64,000 nucleotides of DNA from Hyphomicrobiaceae bacterium (GCA_041397645.1 JAWKWE010000007.1:1-64000); one strand, 5' to 3'. Numbered from the stretch's first letter, positions 1 through 8,712 are shown. The notes: generated by a model not told the origin, from the sequence alone. Numbers and translations are program-made.

Positions 1-1
1 T

Positions 2-190
2 GCGGCCACCGTGGCGATCTATCTGGCCCTCGTCGCCGCCGTGTCGGCCCGACTTGCCGCTGGCCTCTGGCCTGGCCTGTCCGCCTGGCTGCATCCCGGG
101 GCGGGCGTCGCATGGATTGCGGCTTTTGGCGGTTTCGCACTGGCATATGGCAGGTGCCTGTTGAACCTACCGGCGGCAAAGCAGATCTGA
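2..190 (+). CDS. C-terminal end of an NnrS-like membrane protein (5' partial)
   Basis: The frame is open from the window edge to a TGA at 188-190 and gives 62 residues. They form two hydrophobic stretches, the second (GVAWIAAFGGFALAYG) followed by a short polar tail. An alternating Ala/Leu-rich helix, then a Trp/Ala/Phe helix, then Tyr and a Leu-Pro tail is how NnrS family proteins usually end; these are multi-pass haem/copper membrane proteins linked to nitric oxide stress. The start and any metal-binding residues lie outside the window. The family call rests only on this C-terminal pattern, so another polytopic membrane protein is possible. Confidence 0.5.
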   Translation, partial: AATVAIYLALVAAVSARLAAGLWPGLSAWLHPGAGVAWIAAFGGFALAYGRCLLNLPAAKQI

Positions 191-687
191 ACGTTTGGAA
201 GAGCGCGCAAAAGGCTTGAAATCCTGGTCGCTGACACTGGAAGATTTTGGAGAAGGTTGGACGTCAGGCCCATCCCCTCCGCCACAAACAAACGTAAGGC
301 ATTGTTTGTGAACGTTTTTCGTTGAAAAGTTTTTGGGGTCCCAACTTTGGCCCCAACTAGCTCGATTACATTGCGCCACTTCAGATCCAGCCATCGATCG
401 GCCACTTGCCAACAGGGCTGCTAGGGTCGTGTACTCGGCAGGCGCTTCGCCGGCGTGTTTGCAACAACGGAACGCAGCGTTACGGTTGCCAAACGACGCA
501 CCGCTGCCAGACAAGCAAGCAAACGCAGGTGGGGTCGGTCCTGCTGCCATGTTGGACCACCTGCGAAATCCACATGCGGCGCGCCGCTCTGACGACCCTT
601 TCTCGCGAGCCGAGCCTCAATCCACTATATTCCAACGCACACCTACGAGTCTGGGCCCTCCGGCTTCGGTCGGGGCTAGGTTGAAAC
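191..687. other. Intergenic stretch without recognisable gene
   Basis: About 500 bases with open frames on both strands, but their translations have erratic composition (runs of Arg, Ser, Pro and Ala with no family pattern), so none is accepted as a gene. The stretch 300-360 is unusually rich in T and G runs compared with the flanks. No tRNA, terminator or integrase was recognised. Confidence 0.5.
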
Positions 688-1210
688 ATGGACACACAGA
701 CAATCTGCACGTTCTTCCATTTCGATGGTCCCTTGAATTTTTGGGCCATCTGAACTCTCAGTTCTTTACGACCGCTGTGGTCGGTGTAGTCACGGTCTAT
801 TTTGCCCATCTAGCCCAAACATTCAAAGAGAAGGCGGAAGACGAAGAAGAGGTCGCACGGTTGCTTCAAGAGCAACTGGAACGCAATGAGGAAGCCGCAG
901 ACCTGGAAATTGCTGATGTCCGGCAGCCCGCTGGGGAAGACCATTTCAAAACGGCGGCAGCAATCATCGACCGCCTCAAGAAGCTAGTGGACGACAAGGT
1001 CGCTGGCCTTAAGGATGGGCGCAATCGTAGAAAGTACCAGACAATCGGACGAAGGGACTATCGGTTGCGTGTAGCTGCTCTTCAAGGCGACGGACCGCGC
1101 TGCTAGCCAACGCCTTTGCAATGTGGCGTCCGTATCAGACCAATCGAAGACCGACTCCGATCGAAGTGTTGAATGAACTCCGTGCGATTGCGGCTGGACT
1201 GGGTCTGTAA
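688..1210 (+). pseudogene. Small membrane/coiled-coil protein, broken by two frameshifts
   Basis: I see three consecutive pieces in three frames that join into one sensible protein. The start is ATG at 688 (MDTQTICTFFHFDGPLNF). After the T-run at 738-742 the reading moves to the frame encoding a hydrophobic segment (TTAVVGVVTVYFAHL) and a charged, coiled-coil-like stretch (KEKAEDEEEVARLLQEQLER). That frame ends near 1092, where a second shift leads into RTALLANAFAMWRPYQT and onward to TAA at 1208-1210. One missing base at each site explains everything. The intact product would be about 173 residues: a single membrane helix with a cytoplasmic coiled coil. I do not recognise the family. Sequencing error is an alternative to decay. 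Confidence 0.42.
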
Positions 1211-1270
1211 GCCTAGAGCAGCAGACATCTATCGGGGACGCGTGCGCTTATCAACTACTGGGAGTTGAGG

Positions 1271-1822
1271 ATGGGTGGGGCGTCCAAAGTCTCTCTATAC
1301 GCTTATATCGATGAGACCGGAAATACGGGGCACAACTTGTTTGACCAAGCCCAGCCGGATTTCTTTACTGCGGCCCTAATTACCAAGGGCGATTTCGATG
1401 CGGTCTACGCATCGCGCACTCGTGCCCTGGCATCATCCTTCGGAGCGACATCACTACACGGAAAAGACTTGGGCATAGGCAGATTGGAATCGATCGCACC
1501 AGAATTTCTTTCCCTTATTCGAAGCGCCGAGGCGGCTTTCTACGTCTCTCGCGTGGAAAAGAGATATCTTCTCGCTTGCAAGATGTTCGACTCGCTCTTC
1601 GACTCTGGCGAGAACGCTGCTGTCGGATGGCACCACTATAATATTCGCCAGCTTCGCTTGATGCTCACGTTTAAATTCTCCACGATGAGCCCGAAATCCT
1701 CCGTTCCTCAAGCCGCTAGTTTAGTCTCACAGGTGTTGATGTCGGACATGGAGCTGTGCTCTCCCGCCCTGGACGAGAAGAGGGTGCGCTCCGCCCTTGA
1801 ACGCGAGGGCCAAGGAGAGTGA
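1271..1822 (+). pseudogene. DUF3800 protein, C-terminally truncated
   Basis: The first 120 residues match the DUF3800 family: an N-terminal YIDETGNTG motif with the acidic residues expected of an RNase H-like fold, then an ALHxxDLG-like segment (SLHGKDLGIGRLE) and SRVEKRYLLACKMFDSLFDSGENAAV. The ATG at 1271 is chosen over the in-frame TTG at 1265. Related alphaproteobacterial proteins are roughly 300 residues or longer. Here the similarity stops near residue 140, followed by unrelated sequence and a stop after 183 codons, and no other frame downstream restores the missing half. DUF3800 genes are common in defence and mobile islands; their function is not established. I read this as a decayed remnant. 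Confidence 0.6.
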
Positions 1823-2178
1823 ATCAAAGAACGTCGCGGAAGAGCTAAGATTGCAATGGTTGCGGGACATTTTTAATGTCATGACCCTAGTTGGCTGTCT
1901 CACCTTTGAGATGATTGCTGAAACTGATGAAGTCGCTGGATCCAGGCCGTTGTTTAGCTGTTGCCGGCGGCGGTCGCGACATGAAGAGTCTAGGTGGTAG
2001 TTTTGAACCCTCCCTCGTCAGCCAGCACAAAAGCTTTAGGCGCCACGGGTACAAAGCCTCAAAATCTAAAGTTCTATCTTTTATGGCGATAAAGGCGCAT
2101 GATGATTTGGTCGTCATGCTATTTCGTACGGGAAGCGGCGATTGAGAGTTTCATGCTCCCCCCGAGAAAGTAGGAGCT
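1823..2178. other. Degenerate stretch after the truncated DUF3800 gene
   Basis: Several short frames are open on both strands, but none has a ribosome site together with protein-like composition. It is most simply the decayed remainder of the preceding locus. Confidence 0.4.
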
Positions 2179-2418
2179 ATGTATCCGTATCCGCCATTCA
2201 ATCCTGATCAGTTCACGATTTGCTACCGAGCTTACGCAGCAGCTCTAACAGAAATCCAATTTAGCAGAGGCATTACGACCCAAGCGCCATCTGACGATGT
2301 CTGCTTGAAAGTGGCTCGTAAGATCATTGAAGCCTCGGCGCATGGAGAGCGAGACAGTGAAAGCCTTAAATATTTTGGGCTTCTCGGTTCGACGCAACAC
2401 CAACACAGGAAGACCTGA
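2179..2418 (+). CDS. Small hypothetical protein (79 aa)
   Basis: ATG follows AGGAG with a three-base gap, which supports the start. The product begins with an aromatic/proline-rich head (MYPYPPFNPDQF). Its middle (CLKVARKIIEASAHGERDSESLK) resembles small rhizobial hypotheticals with the pattern RIxxAAxxGERDxExLK. There is no signal peptide and no catalytic motif. The last residues are basic and look less conserved. Function unknown. It lies in the same orientation as the flanking small genes, without an obvious operon partner. Confidence 0.5.
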   Translation: MYPYPPFNPDQFTICYRAYAAALTEIQFSRGITTQAPSDDVCLKVARKIIEASAHGERDSESLKYFGLLGSTQHQHRKT

Positions 2419-2516
2419 GTTCTCCTCTCAGGCCAGATTTTGAGATTTACAAGGGATGGGCTTGGAGCGATTGCGATATTTGACCCCATCCTTTGCCTTA
2501 AGTCAGTGGCGCTTGG

Positions 2517-3239
2517 ATGATTGAGCCCATCCTGCTCACGTCTGCGCGCGTTTTGACCTTCAACGCGCACACACCTCTGACGAACGCCAGCGGCTTTTTC
2601 TTCGAGCGAGACGGCCGGTTGTTCTTGGCAACCAGCCGGCACGTTTTGATCGATGAGACGAGCAATCACTATCCGGATCGCATTGAGATCGAATTGCACA
2701 CCGATCCAAGTAATTTGGCCAGATCGACCGGCTTCTCGATGCTGCTGTATCGTGACGGGAAAGCGGTGTGGCGGCAAGGCAGTGACAACGCTGGCAGCAT
2801 TGACGTTGCCGCGATCGAAATTGATTTTAAGGCTCTTCCTGAAGGGTGTGTCTACCGTGCATTCACGCCCGCGCACTTACCCGGATCGGTCGATAACGTC
2901 GAAGCTGGAAGTTCTTTGTTGGTGGTTGGCTTTCCACTCGGCTTTCACGACACGCTGCATCATATGCCAGTGGTTCGCCAAGCTGTGATTGCTTCATCGT
3001 ATGGTCTCCGCTTCGGAGGAGAAGGCTACTTTCTAACGGACGCCCGTACTCATCGGGGTACAAGCGGTGCGCCCGTGGTGATGCATAATCCAGCTTCAGG
3101 GTTTGACTTGCCGTGGCTGCTTCTTGGCATTCATTCCGCTCGGCTTGATGTAGGAACGCGTGACCTAATCATCGACGAAGCGCTTGGTCTGAACTGCGCT
3201 TGGTACGCAGACATACTTATGACTTTGACAAAAACCTAA
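2517..3239 (+). CDS. Trypsin-like serine peptidase (240 aa)
   Basis: A complete chymotrypsin-fold protease of minimal size. The catalytic triad can be placed: His42 in ATSRHVLID, Asp96 in GSIDVAAIE and Ser183 in RGTSGAPVV. Beta-strand-rich segments lie between, and there is no PDZ or other accessory domain. No signal peptide is visible, so it is probably cytoplasmic, unlike DegP-type proteases. The segment from residue 130 (GSSLLVVGFPLGFHDT) is typical of stand-alone trypsin-like proteins found next to signalling or defence genes, but no partner is evident here. Substrate unknown. The start at 2517 has no strong ribosome site; no better in-frame alternative precedes the conserved domain. Confidence 0.8.
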   Translation: MIEPILLTSARVLTFNAHTPLTNASGFFFERDGRLFLATSRHVLIDETSNHYPDRIEIELHTDPSNLARSTGFSMLLYRDGKAVWRQGSDNAGSIDVAAIEIDFKALPEGCVYRAFTPAHLPGSVDNVEAGSSLLVVGFPLGFHDTLHHMPVVRQAVIASSYGLRFGGEGYFLTDARTHRGTSGAPVVMHNPASGFDLPWLLLGIHSARLDVGTRDLIIDEALGLNCAWYADILMTLTKT

Positions 3240-3344
3240 ACTGCGAACGGCAGGCCTGCAATTCCGCGATCGCCCCTGGAAGGTCCAATGCCTGATGAGC
3301 ATTGAGGGAGCCATCGACTAACATTTTACCTGATGGAGCCTGAG

Positions 3345-3488
3345 ATGACTAAGGAACAGAAGAGATTGAACCGTGAATTTCGCAAGCCAAAGAAGACGGT
3401 TTCAGAGCGTGGCGTAGAGAAAGTCGACAACAGCGTATCGGCGACGCTCCTAAAGGCAAACAAGGTATTTGGTAAGCGCAAACCCTGA
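3345..3488 (+). CDS. Small basic hypothetical protein (47 aa)
   Basis: ATG at 3345 is preceded by GGAG with six bases between. An in-frame ATG at 3333 is possible but lacks a ribosome site. The product is strongly basic (KEQKRLNREFRKPKKTVSER, then KANKVFGKRKP) with a short amphipathic middle, has no cysteines and no membrane segment. Such short Lys/Arg-rich proteins are often nucleic-acid or ribosome associated, but that is inference; the family is not recognised. Confidence 0.5.
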   Translation: MTKEQKRLNREFRKPKKTVSERGVEKVDNSVSATLLKANKVFGKRKP

Positions 3489-3586
3489 AGCGCCGAGCGA
3501 CGACCCATGTTGGCGGTTAACGGTCGTCGCCGGGCGGCTATTCACACGCAAATTTGCAAAGCCTCTAACCAAAATTAGGGAACACA

Positions 3587-3985
3587 ATGGATCGAATTCA
3601 AATTCCTACAATTGAACGTTTGGCATGGCGTGGAACGAAAAGAACGTGCATGGAAGCGGATTGTGGTGAGCGCTTTTATGATCTGAACAGAACATCGATA
3701 GCTTGCCCTCACTGCGGCGCGGCTTTCGTTCCAGTTCCCGAAGTAGTCGTCAAACTCAAAGCCAGTCCGAAGACGCGCAGCTACCGGATCGAGAACCCGC
3801 AGCCGAAATTGATTGAGGCCCAAGAGACGGATAACGAAGAGGGGGAGGATACCGAACCATCCAACGCTGATAGCCTTGAAGATGGGGTTGAAGACATCGG
3901 AGGAGAAACGCCCCTTCTCGGAACCGAGGATGCGGATGAAGACACCGCAGTGGTCGACCGTGCTAAATTGAACGCCGACGATTGA
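3587..3985 (+). CDS. FYDLN-type acidic zinc-ribbon protein (TIGR02300 family)
   Basis: The N-terminal half has a four-cysteine ribbon with the family signature: GTKRTCMEADCGERFYDLNR followed by CPHCGAAF. The C-terminal half is very acidic and low in complexity (EEGEDTEPSNADSLEDGVED), as expected for the FYDLN acid family, which is conserved mainly in Alphaproteobacteria and has no assigned function. The first pair is C-x4-C rather than the usual C-x2-C, so zinc geometry may differ. An AGGG ribosome site sits six bases before ATG. The N-terminal extension of about 14 residues before GTKR is longer than usual. Family call is firm; function is unknown. Confidence 0.85.
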   Translation: MDRIQIPTIERLAWRGTKRTCMEADCGERFYDLNRTSIACPHCGAAFVPVPEVVVKLKASPKTRSYRIENPQPKLIEAQETDNEEGEDTEPSNADSLEDGVEDIGGETPLLGTEDADEDTAVVDRAKLNADD

Positions 3986-4210
3986 TGTCGATTGGACTCT
4001 CTGGCGCCCGAGTCCAAATTGGTGCGGCGGGGCCCGTCCCTCGCCGCGGCGACACAAGCCTCTAGATGGACGACTTCGGTAGAGAGGAACTCTTAATTTA
4101 GATTGCTATGTGGATACTGTATTCATCGGACGTGATCGATGACTGCTTCAAACCCCCCTCGAATCCCTATTGCCGGCGACCTTCGTTCGCCGTCCGATCA
4201 AGCACCTCGA

Positions 4211-4243
4211 AAGACGGGCCGCGCATTCATCGCGGCCCGTCTT
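4211..4243 (-). terminator. Strong hairpin downstream of the minus-strand sulfatase
   Basis: A perfect 13-bp stem (AAGACGGGCCGCG with its complement) around a 7-base loop, 43 bases beyond the sulfatase stop. The T-run on the minus strand is short (TTTC), so termination efficiency is uncertain, but position and stability fit a transcription terminator. Confidence 0.65.
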
Positions 4244-4285
4244 GAGATCCCGGGTTTCTTCTACGAGCTGGTAGGGCTATCTAAG

Positions 4286-5878
4286 CTATTTGTTTCCGCC
4301 TTCCTTCAGCTGTTCCATCACGTCATCCAGATTGAAGCTGGCCGCCTTCTGTCGCGGTGGATAGTCCTTCAACGTGGCCAGGAAGTTCCCAACGTAATCC
4401 TGCGCTGGAACCAGAAGATAGGCGCGGTCAAACATCCAATCATAATAGGTGTTCGATGTAATGTCGGCCCGCTCATAGGGATCAGTCCGCAGGTTGAAGA
4501 TTTTCGGCAACCGCAGTTTGGTGAAAGGCTCCGCCCAGACGCGTAGTGTGCCTGGTGCTCGCTGCTCCATGAACGCCAGTTTCCAGTTGTCATAGCGCAG
4601 TCCCGTCACCTGCTGATCGTCGTTGACGTAGATGAAGGATTCTCGCGGATCTTTATCGGTCTGACCAGTCAAGTATGGCACTAGGTTATAGCCATCGAGA
4701 TGGATCTTGTAGGTCATGTCGCCGACCTTATAGCCCTTGAGCAGTTTGTCTGTGACGTCCGGATCGCCGGCGACCGCGAGGATCGTCGGCAGCATGTCGA
4801 GGTGGCTGACGATTGCATTCGAGACGGTGTCCGATTTGATTTTGCCGGGCCAGCGGAACATGGCCGGGACGCGGTAGGCACCCTCCCAATTCGAGTTCTT
4901 TTCGTTGCGGAACGGCGTCATCGCCCCGTCCGGCCAGGTGTTCATGTGCGGACCGTTGTCGGTCGAGTACATGACGAACGTACTGTCTGCGATCCCGAGA
5001 TCGTCGAGCGCCTTGAGAACTGTGCCGACATTCTTATCGTGATCGATCATCGTGTCGTGATAGTTGCTCTGCCAGCGGCCCGCCTGCCCAAGGCTCTCTG
5101 GCTTGGTGTGTGTACGCGCATGCATATGCGTCGTGTTCACCCAGACAAAAAACGGCTTTTTGTCGTTGACTTGCCGTTTGATGAAATCCACTGCCCGATC
5201 GGTAACATCGTCGTCGATCGTTTCCATACGCTTTCGGGTCAACGGACCGGTGTCTTTGCACACCTGCTTGCCAACTTTTCCGAAGCGTGGGTCAACTGTC
5301 TCGTCATCGGTGTCGGAAGCCTTGCAGTCGAGTACGCCGCGCGGCCCATACTTCTCCCTGAAACTGGGGTTCTTCGGATAGTCGACATGTTCCGGCTCTT
5401 CCTCAGCATTCAGATGGTAGAGGTTGCCGTAGAACTCATCGAAACCGTGCACGGTCGGGAGAAACTCGTTGCGGTCGCCGAGATGGTTCTTTCCGAATTG
5501 GCCGGTCACGTAACCAAGCGGCTTCAGCAGTTCGGCAATTGTCGGGTCTTCTTTCTGCAGGCCGAGCTTGGCGCCGGGCAAGCCGACCTTTGTCATCCCG
5601 GTGCGCAAGCCCGACTGACCGGTGATGAAGGAGGAACGGCCTGCCGTGCAACTCTGCTCGGCATAGTAGTCAGTAAACATCACGCCTTCCTTGGCGAGAC
5701 GGTCGATATTCGGCGTCCTGAAGCCCATGAGACCATGCGAGTAGGCGCTGATATCGGACTGGCCAATATCATCTCCCCAGAAGATAACAATGTTGGGTTT
5801 ATTGTCTTGAGCGAATGCGGTAGACGTTCCGAGAAAAGCGATTGCAACAGCTGCGAATGAATAAAAATATCTTCTCAT
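4286..5878 (-). CDS. Periplasmic type I sulfatase (arylsulfatase family)
   Basis: The product (530 aa from ATG 5878) hydrolyses sulfate esters outside the cytoplasm. A signal peptide (AAVAIAFLGTSTAFA) is followed by the metal site (FWGDDIGQSD), the formylglycine signature SCTAGRSS with the modifiable Cys near residue 77, and the second metal site YSTDNGPH. The signature is C-x-A-x-R rather than the commoner C-x-P-x-R; alanine in that position is known in sulfatases, so activity is likely. GTG at 5887 would also work; ATG 5878 has AGGAGG ten bases upstream. The gene stands alone, with no formylglycine-generating enzyme or sulfatase-maturase nearby. Natural substrate unknown. Confidence 0.88.
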   Translation of the reverse strand: MRRYFYSFAAVAIAFLGTSTAFAQDNKPNIVIFWGDDIGQSDISAYSHGLMGFRTPNIDRLAKEGVMFTDYYAEQSCTAGRSSFITGQSGLRTGMTKVGLPGAKLGLQKEDPTIAELLKPLGYVTGQFGKNHLGDRNEFLPTVHGFDEFYGNLYHLNAEEEPEHVDYPKNPSFREKYGPRGVLDCKASDTDDETVDPRFGKVGKQVCKDTGPLTRKRMETIDDDVTDRAVDFIKRQVNDKKPFFVWVNTTHMHARTHTKPESLGQAGRWQSNYHDTMIDHDKNVGTVLKALDDLGIADSTFVMYSTDNGPHMNTWPDGAMTPFRNEKNSNWEGAYRVPAMFRWPGKIKSDTVSNAIVSHLDMLPTILAVAGDPDVTDKLLKGYKVGDMTYKIHLDGYNLVPYLTGQTDKDPRESFIYVNDDQQVTGLRYDNWKLAFMEQRAPGTLRVWAEPFTKLRLPKIFNLRTDPYERADITSNTYYDWMFDRAYLLVPAQDYVGNFLATLKDYPPRQKAASFNLDDVMEQLKEGGNK

Positions 5879-5887
5879 CTCGATCAC

Positions 5888-6300
5888 TCCTCCTGTGTAA
5901 TTTCTCCAATTGATTGTCGAATGACGCCTCAGTTATGCTGGACGTCTGCCTAGCAGATTGTTTCGATTTGAATTGCGCCAAACAACGCCTCCGCAAATCT
6001 TAGCGGATACGAATAATTGGCAAGCCGATATTGCGTGTCGCTCTGTTTCACAACGGGCTCTCTTATGGCGAGCCCCCCTTGTTGGCGATGATCGGCCTAT
6101 ACTCCAATCATGCGACAACCGAAGTCAAATATATACACAGTTCGAATAAGAATCGACTGTACTGGCAATCTGTGGGCTGATGGCGTAGCAACGAAAATAA
6201 TGTAAACGCGCTTTCGCACGAGCGATTGCGCAAAGCCTTGGGCGATTCCACCTCATTCGGCGCGGTTCACTCGCTTTACATGCTCTAACAGCAGCTCAAA
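5888..6300. other. Intergenic region between sulfatase and regulator
   Basis: About 410 bases lying upstream of the sulfatase and downstream of the sigma-54 regulator gene, both on the minus strand. It presumably holds the sulfatase promoter. No protein-like frame, RNA gene or clear terminator was seen. A possible -24/-12 element at 6019-6037 was rejected because of spacing. Confidence 0.5.
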
Positions 6301-8232
6301 TCAGCGTCCACTGGTCTTCCCCAGGGCCCTGTAAACTGTGTTGCGTGAAATGCCGAGCCGACGTGCAGTTTCGCTAACATTGCCCTGCGTTTCTTCAAAT
6401 GCGTTGAGAACGCGGGCGCGTTGAAGGTCCCAGAGTCGGGAGTCACTAACAGTCGTTTCCTCGCGCTCTGAACTTGCGGGGGTGTCTATTTGGAGGACGC
6501 CTTCAACCGCTGAGAGGCTGAGGCGCGCCAGAACGTTTCTGAGTTCGCGAATGTTGCCGGGCCAACGTCTCGATGCGAGGTTTGCAACCGCCTCTTCGGA
6601 AATGCTTAGCGACGGATCGATCGAATGCAGCAGATGTCGAACGATCCCTTCGAAGTCAGACCGGTCGGCGAGACTCGGAAGCGCAACGTCGAGCGTATTC
6701 AATCGATAGAGCAGGTCGGATCTGAAGCGGCCGTCCGCAATGGCGCGATCGAGCTTGGCGTTCGTCGCGGCGACGATCAACACGTCGACCGCGAAATTCG
6801 AGCCGCCGATGGGGCGCGCTGTCCAATCGTCCAGAAACCGCAATAGGACTGGCTGTAGTGAAATCGGCATGTCGCCGATTTCATCGAGAAACAAAGTCCC
6901 GCCGTCCGCCTCTTTGATCAGTCCGGGAGATCCGCCGCGGCGCGCCCCGGTGAATGATCCTTCGACGTAGCCGAACAATTCGGCTTCGATCAGGTTCTCC
7001 GGCATCGCCGCGCAATTCAAGGGAACGAACGCACCCTTGCGGCCGCTTGCGGCATGCGCAAAACGCGCCAACTCTTCCTTGCCGGTTCCGGTTTCGCCGC
7101 GAATGAGGATGGGCATGCGTCGCGGAGCCGCCAACTTGACTTGCCGGACAATCAGAGCGACGGCTGGATCGGAGGCGACGAAGCTCGCCTCTTTATGTCG
7201 GCAAGTCGCGTCGCAGTTGTTCGAATTGCCATGCTTAGGGCAGAAGATCTCGCTTGTCCGGCCCATCGCGCTCGGCGGGCTTGGGATCTGTTTTGCACTG
7301 CCACGCTTTTGATTGCGCAGCAGGATCAGGGCGCCAAGTTCGCAATCGTTGACGGAGACGATATCGGTTCGAGCAGTCGGGAACATGCCGCTAAGATGCG
7401 ACTGCCACTTGTTGAACGGCAGCTCTTTCAGGTTGGGCAATGACATGCCTTGGCGTATGCCCGACTGCGTGTCATTGGCGAGCCGCACAGCATTGTCGGT
7501 CGCATGAACGATGATGCCCCGTCGGTCGACAACGAGCACGTCTTCGTTCAGCCATTTGGATTGCTTGTTCCGATAGTATTCGAGCAGGCAATCGCGATCG
7601 AACTTGCAGGATTCGCCCATCAAAGATTGAATATACTCGCTCATAACCATGGCGAGTGCCAGACTTTGCGAGCTGAAGTGTTGCGCAGGGCCGGAGATAT
7701 CGACGACGCCCAGAATATTGCCGTCGTCTGGATGGCGAATGGGCGCCGCCGCACAGGTCCAGCGCTGGACCTTGGAGCAAAAATGCTCCGCACCGTTGAT
7801 CTGAACCGGCCGCTGCATCGCGACCGCCGTGCCGATGGCGTTCGTGCCGATATCGGCCTCACCCCATCGTCCGCCGTGCTCAAGGTGAATCTCGCGGCCC
7901 GCGTCGATGGCGCGGTCGTCACCCTTGGTGTCGATGATCAGGCCCGATGCATCCGTCAAGATCATCATCGATATCGATTCGTTCATGAATTTGCTGGCGC
8001 GATCAAAGACCGGCTTGGCGCATTTCGCCAGCAACCGATGCGCCTCACGGCGACGCAATAGTTCATCTTCCGCCAGTAGCGGTGCGCCGTCGCTTTCAAC
8101 AGAAATATGGAAATCGTTGCAGCGCTTCCACGACGCCGCGACGTCCGTGCGCACTAGATCTGGGACGTCGCCGCGTTCGAGAAACGTTTCCCACGCCCGC
8201 CGCACCTGTCGCTGATCAATGTCTCGTCCCAT
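6301..8232 (-). CDS. mimR: Sigma-54-dependent transcriptional activator (MimR/PrmR/AcoR type)
   Basis: A 643-residue enhancer-binding protein. The N-terminal 300 residues contain a GAF-like sensor with an AcoR-type WGEADIGTNAIGTA segment. The AAA+ domain has Walker A GETGTGKE (about 379-386), a sigma-54 contact loop GSFTGA (426-431; Ser replaces the usual Ala of GAFTGA) and Walker B GGTLFLDE (445-452). A Fis-type helix-turn-helix ends the protein (NVSETARRLGISRNTVYRAL). Between sensor and AAA+ domain is a Cys/His cluster, C331, H334, C340, C344, H346, that could bind metal. ATG 8232 is preferred; an upstream in-frame start at 8301 would add 23 unlikely residues. It is divergent from the monooxygenase cluster, so it probably switches that cluster on in response to substrate or ketone product, as mycobacterial MimR does with acetone. 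Confidence 0.9.
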   Translation of the reverse strand: MGRDIDQRQVRRAWETFLERGDVPDLVRTDVAASWKRCNDFHISVESDGAPLLAEDELLRRREAHRLLAKCAKPVFDRASKFMNESISMMILTDASGLIIDTKGDDRAIDAGREIHLEHGGRWGEADIGTNAIGTAVAMQRPVQINGAEHFCSKVQRWTCAAAPIRHPDDGNILGVVDISGPAQHFSSQSLALAMVMSEYIQSLMGESCKFDRDCLLEYYRNKQSKWLNEDVLVVDRRGIIVHATDNAVRLANDTQSGIRQGMSLPNLKELPFNKWQSHLSGMFPTARTDIVSVNDCELGALILLRNQKRGSAKQIPSPPSAMGRTSEIFCPKHGNSNNCDATCRHKEASFVASDPAVALIVRQVKLAAPRRMPILIRGETGTGKEELARFAHAASGRKGAFVPLNCAAMPENLIEAELFGYVEGSFTGARRGGSPGLIKEADGGTLFLDEIGDMPISLQPVLLRFLDDWTARPIGGSNFAVDVLIVAATNAKLDRAIADGRFRSDLLYRLNTLDVALPSLADRSDFEGIVRHLLHSIDPSLSISEEAVANLASRRWPGNIRELRNVLARLSLSAVEGVLQIDTPASSEREETTVSDSRLWDLQRARVLNAFEETQGNVSETARRLGISRNTVYRALGKTSGR

Positions 8233-8621
8233 GGCGCCGAAATTCCGGGTTGCAAGCTGGTGAGACTTCCGACTTCGGATGAAATGACAATTAGCACGCA
8301 AAGTGCTCGTGGCTCCGGAGAGCAGACCCAGGCCCGACTACAAGCATGCTGCAATTAGTAAGCCTTCTTGTAAAGGCAAAACGCCGCTCAACGCCCACAC
8401 CGCTTGCTTAAACACATGCGATCCGCGGCTCTTTTTGCAAAGGCAATTTCTGCAGGTTTACTTATCGACGCCAGGTAGCAGTTCGCCAAGAGCGCGCACC
8501 GATCGCCATGAAGACTTCGACATTGCATCGGCTTGTCTCATTAGCCATTTCTCAATGTGCACTGCGCAACGAAACTCATCGCATCGCACCATGCTTCGTG
8601 CCGTAACACCGCACGCAGCAA

Positions 8622-8638
8622 GCGCTGTTGAACAGCGC
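8622..8638. promoter_or_regulatory. Perfect palindrome, candidate activator binding site
   Basis: GCGCTGTT and AACAGCGC flank a single G. It lies about 60 bp upstream of the -24/-12 promoter of the monooxygenase unit, within the range expected for an enhancer of a sigma-54 activator. Binding by the divergent regulator is inferred from position only. Confidence 0.55.
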
Positions 8639-8696
8639 AACACATTGAAGCCCACAGCCTTGTCAAAACGCCAGCAGATACAGGCCCATATAAGCC

Positions 8697-8712
8697 TGGC
8701 ACGCGGCTTGCT
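8697..8712 (+). promoter_or_regulatory. Sigma-54 (-24/-12) promoter of the alcohol dehydrogenase/monooxygenase unit
   Basis: TGGCACG at 8697-8703 and TTGCT at 8708-8712. The invariant GG (8698-8699) and GC (8710-8711) are 12 bases apart start to start, the canonical spacing, and both halves match consensus exactly. Transcription would begin near 8723, leaving a leader of about 50 bases before the dehydrogenase ATG. The adjacent sigma-54 activator gene supports function. Confidence 0.88.

Noticed and set aside
333..687. Open plus-strand frame upstream of the broken coiled-coil gene
   Set aside because: The translated part before about 688 has erratic composition and no ribosome site; only the part after the hydrophobic segment looks like protein.
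1915..2145. 76-residue open frame on the plus strand
   Set aside because: No ribosome site, biased composition and overlap with other equally weak frames in a decayed stretch.
4700..5860. 386-residue open frame on the plus strand
   Set aside because: It lies entirely antisense to the sulfatase gene, whose motifs and signal peptide are convincing; the antisense frame is a codon-bias shadow.
6019..6037. Possible -24/-12 promoter (TGGCAAG ... TTGCG)
   Set aside because: GG to GC spacing is 14 instead of 12 and the -24 half is imperfect.
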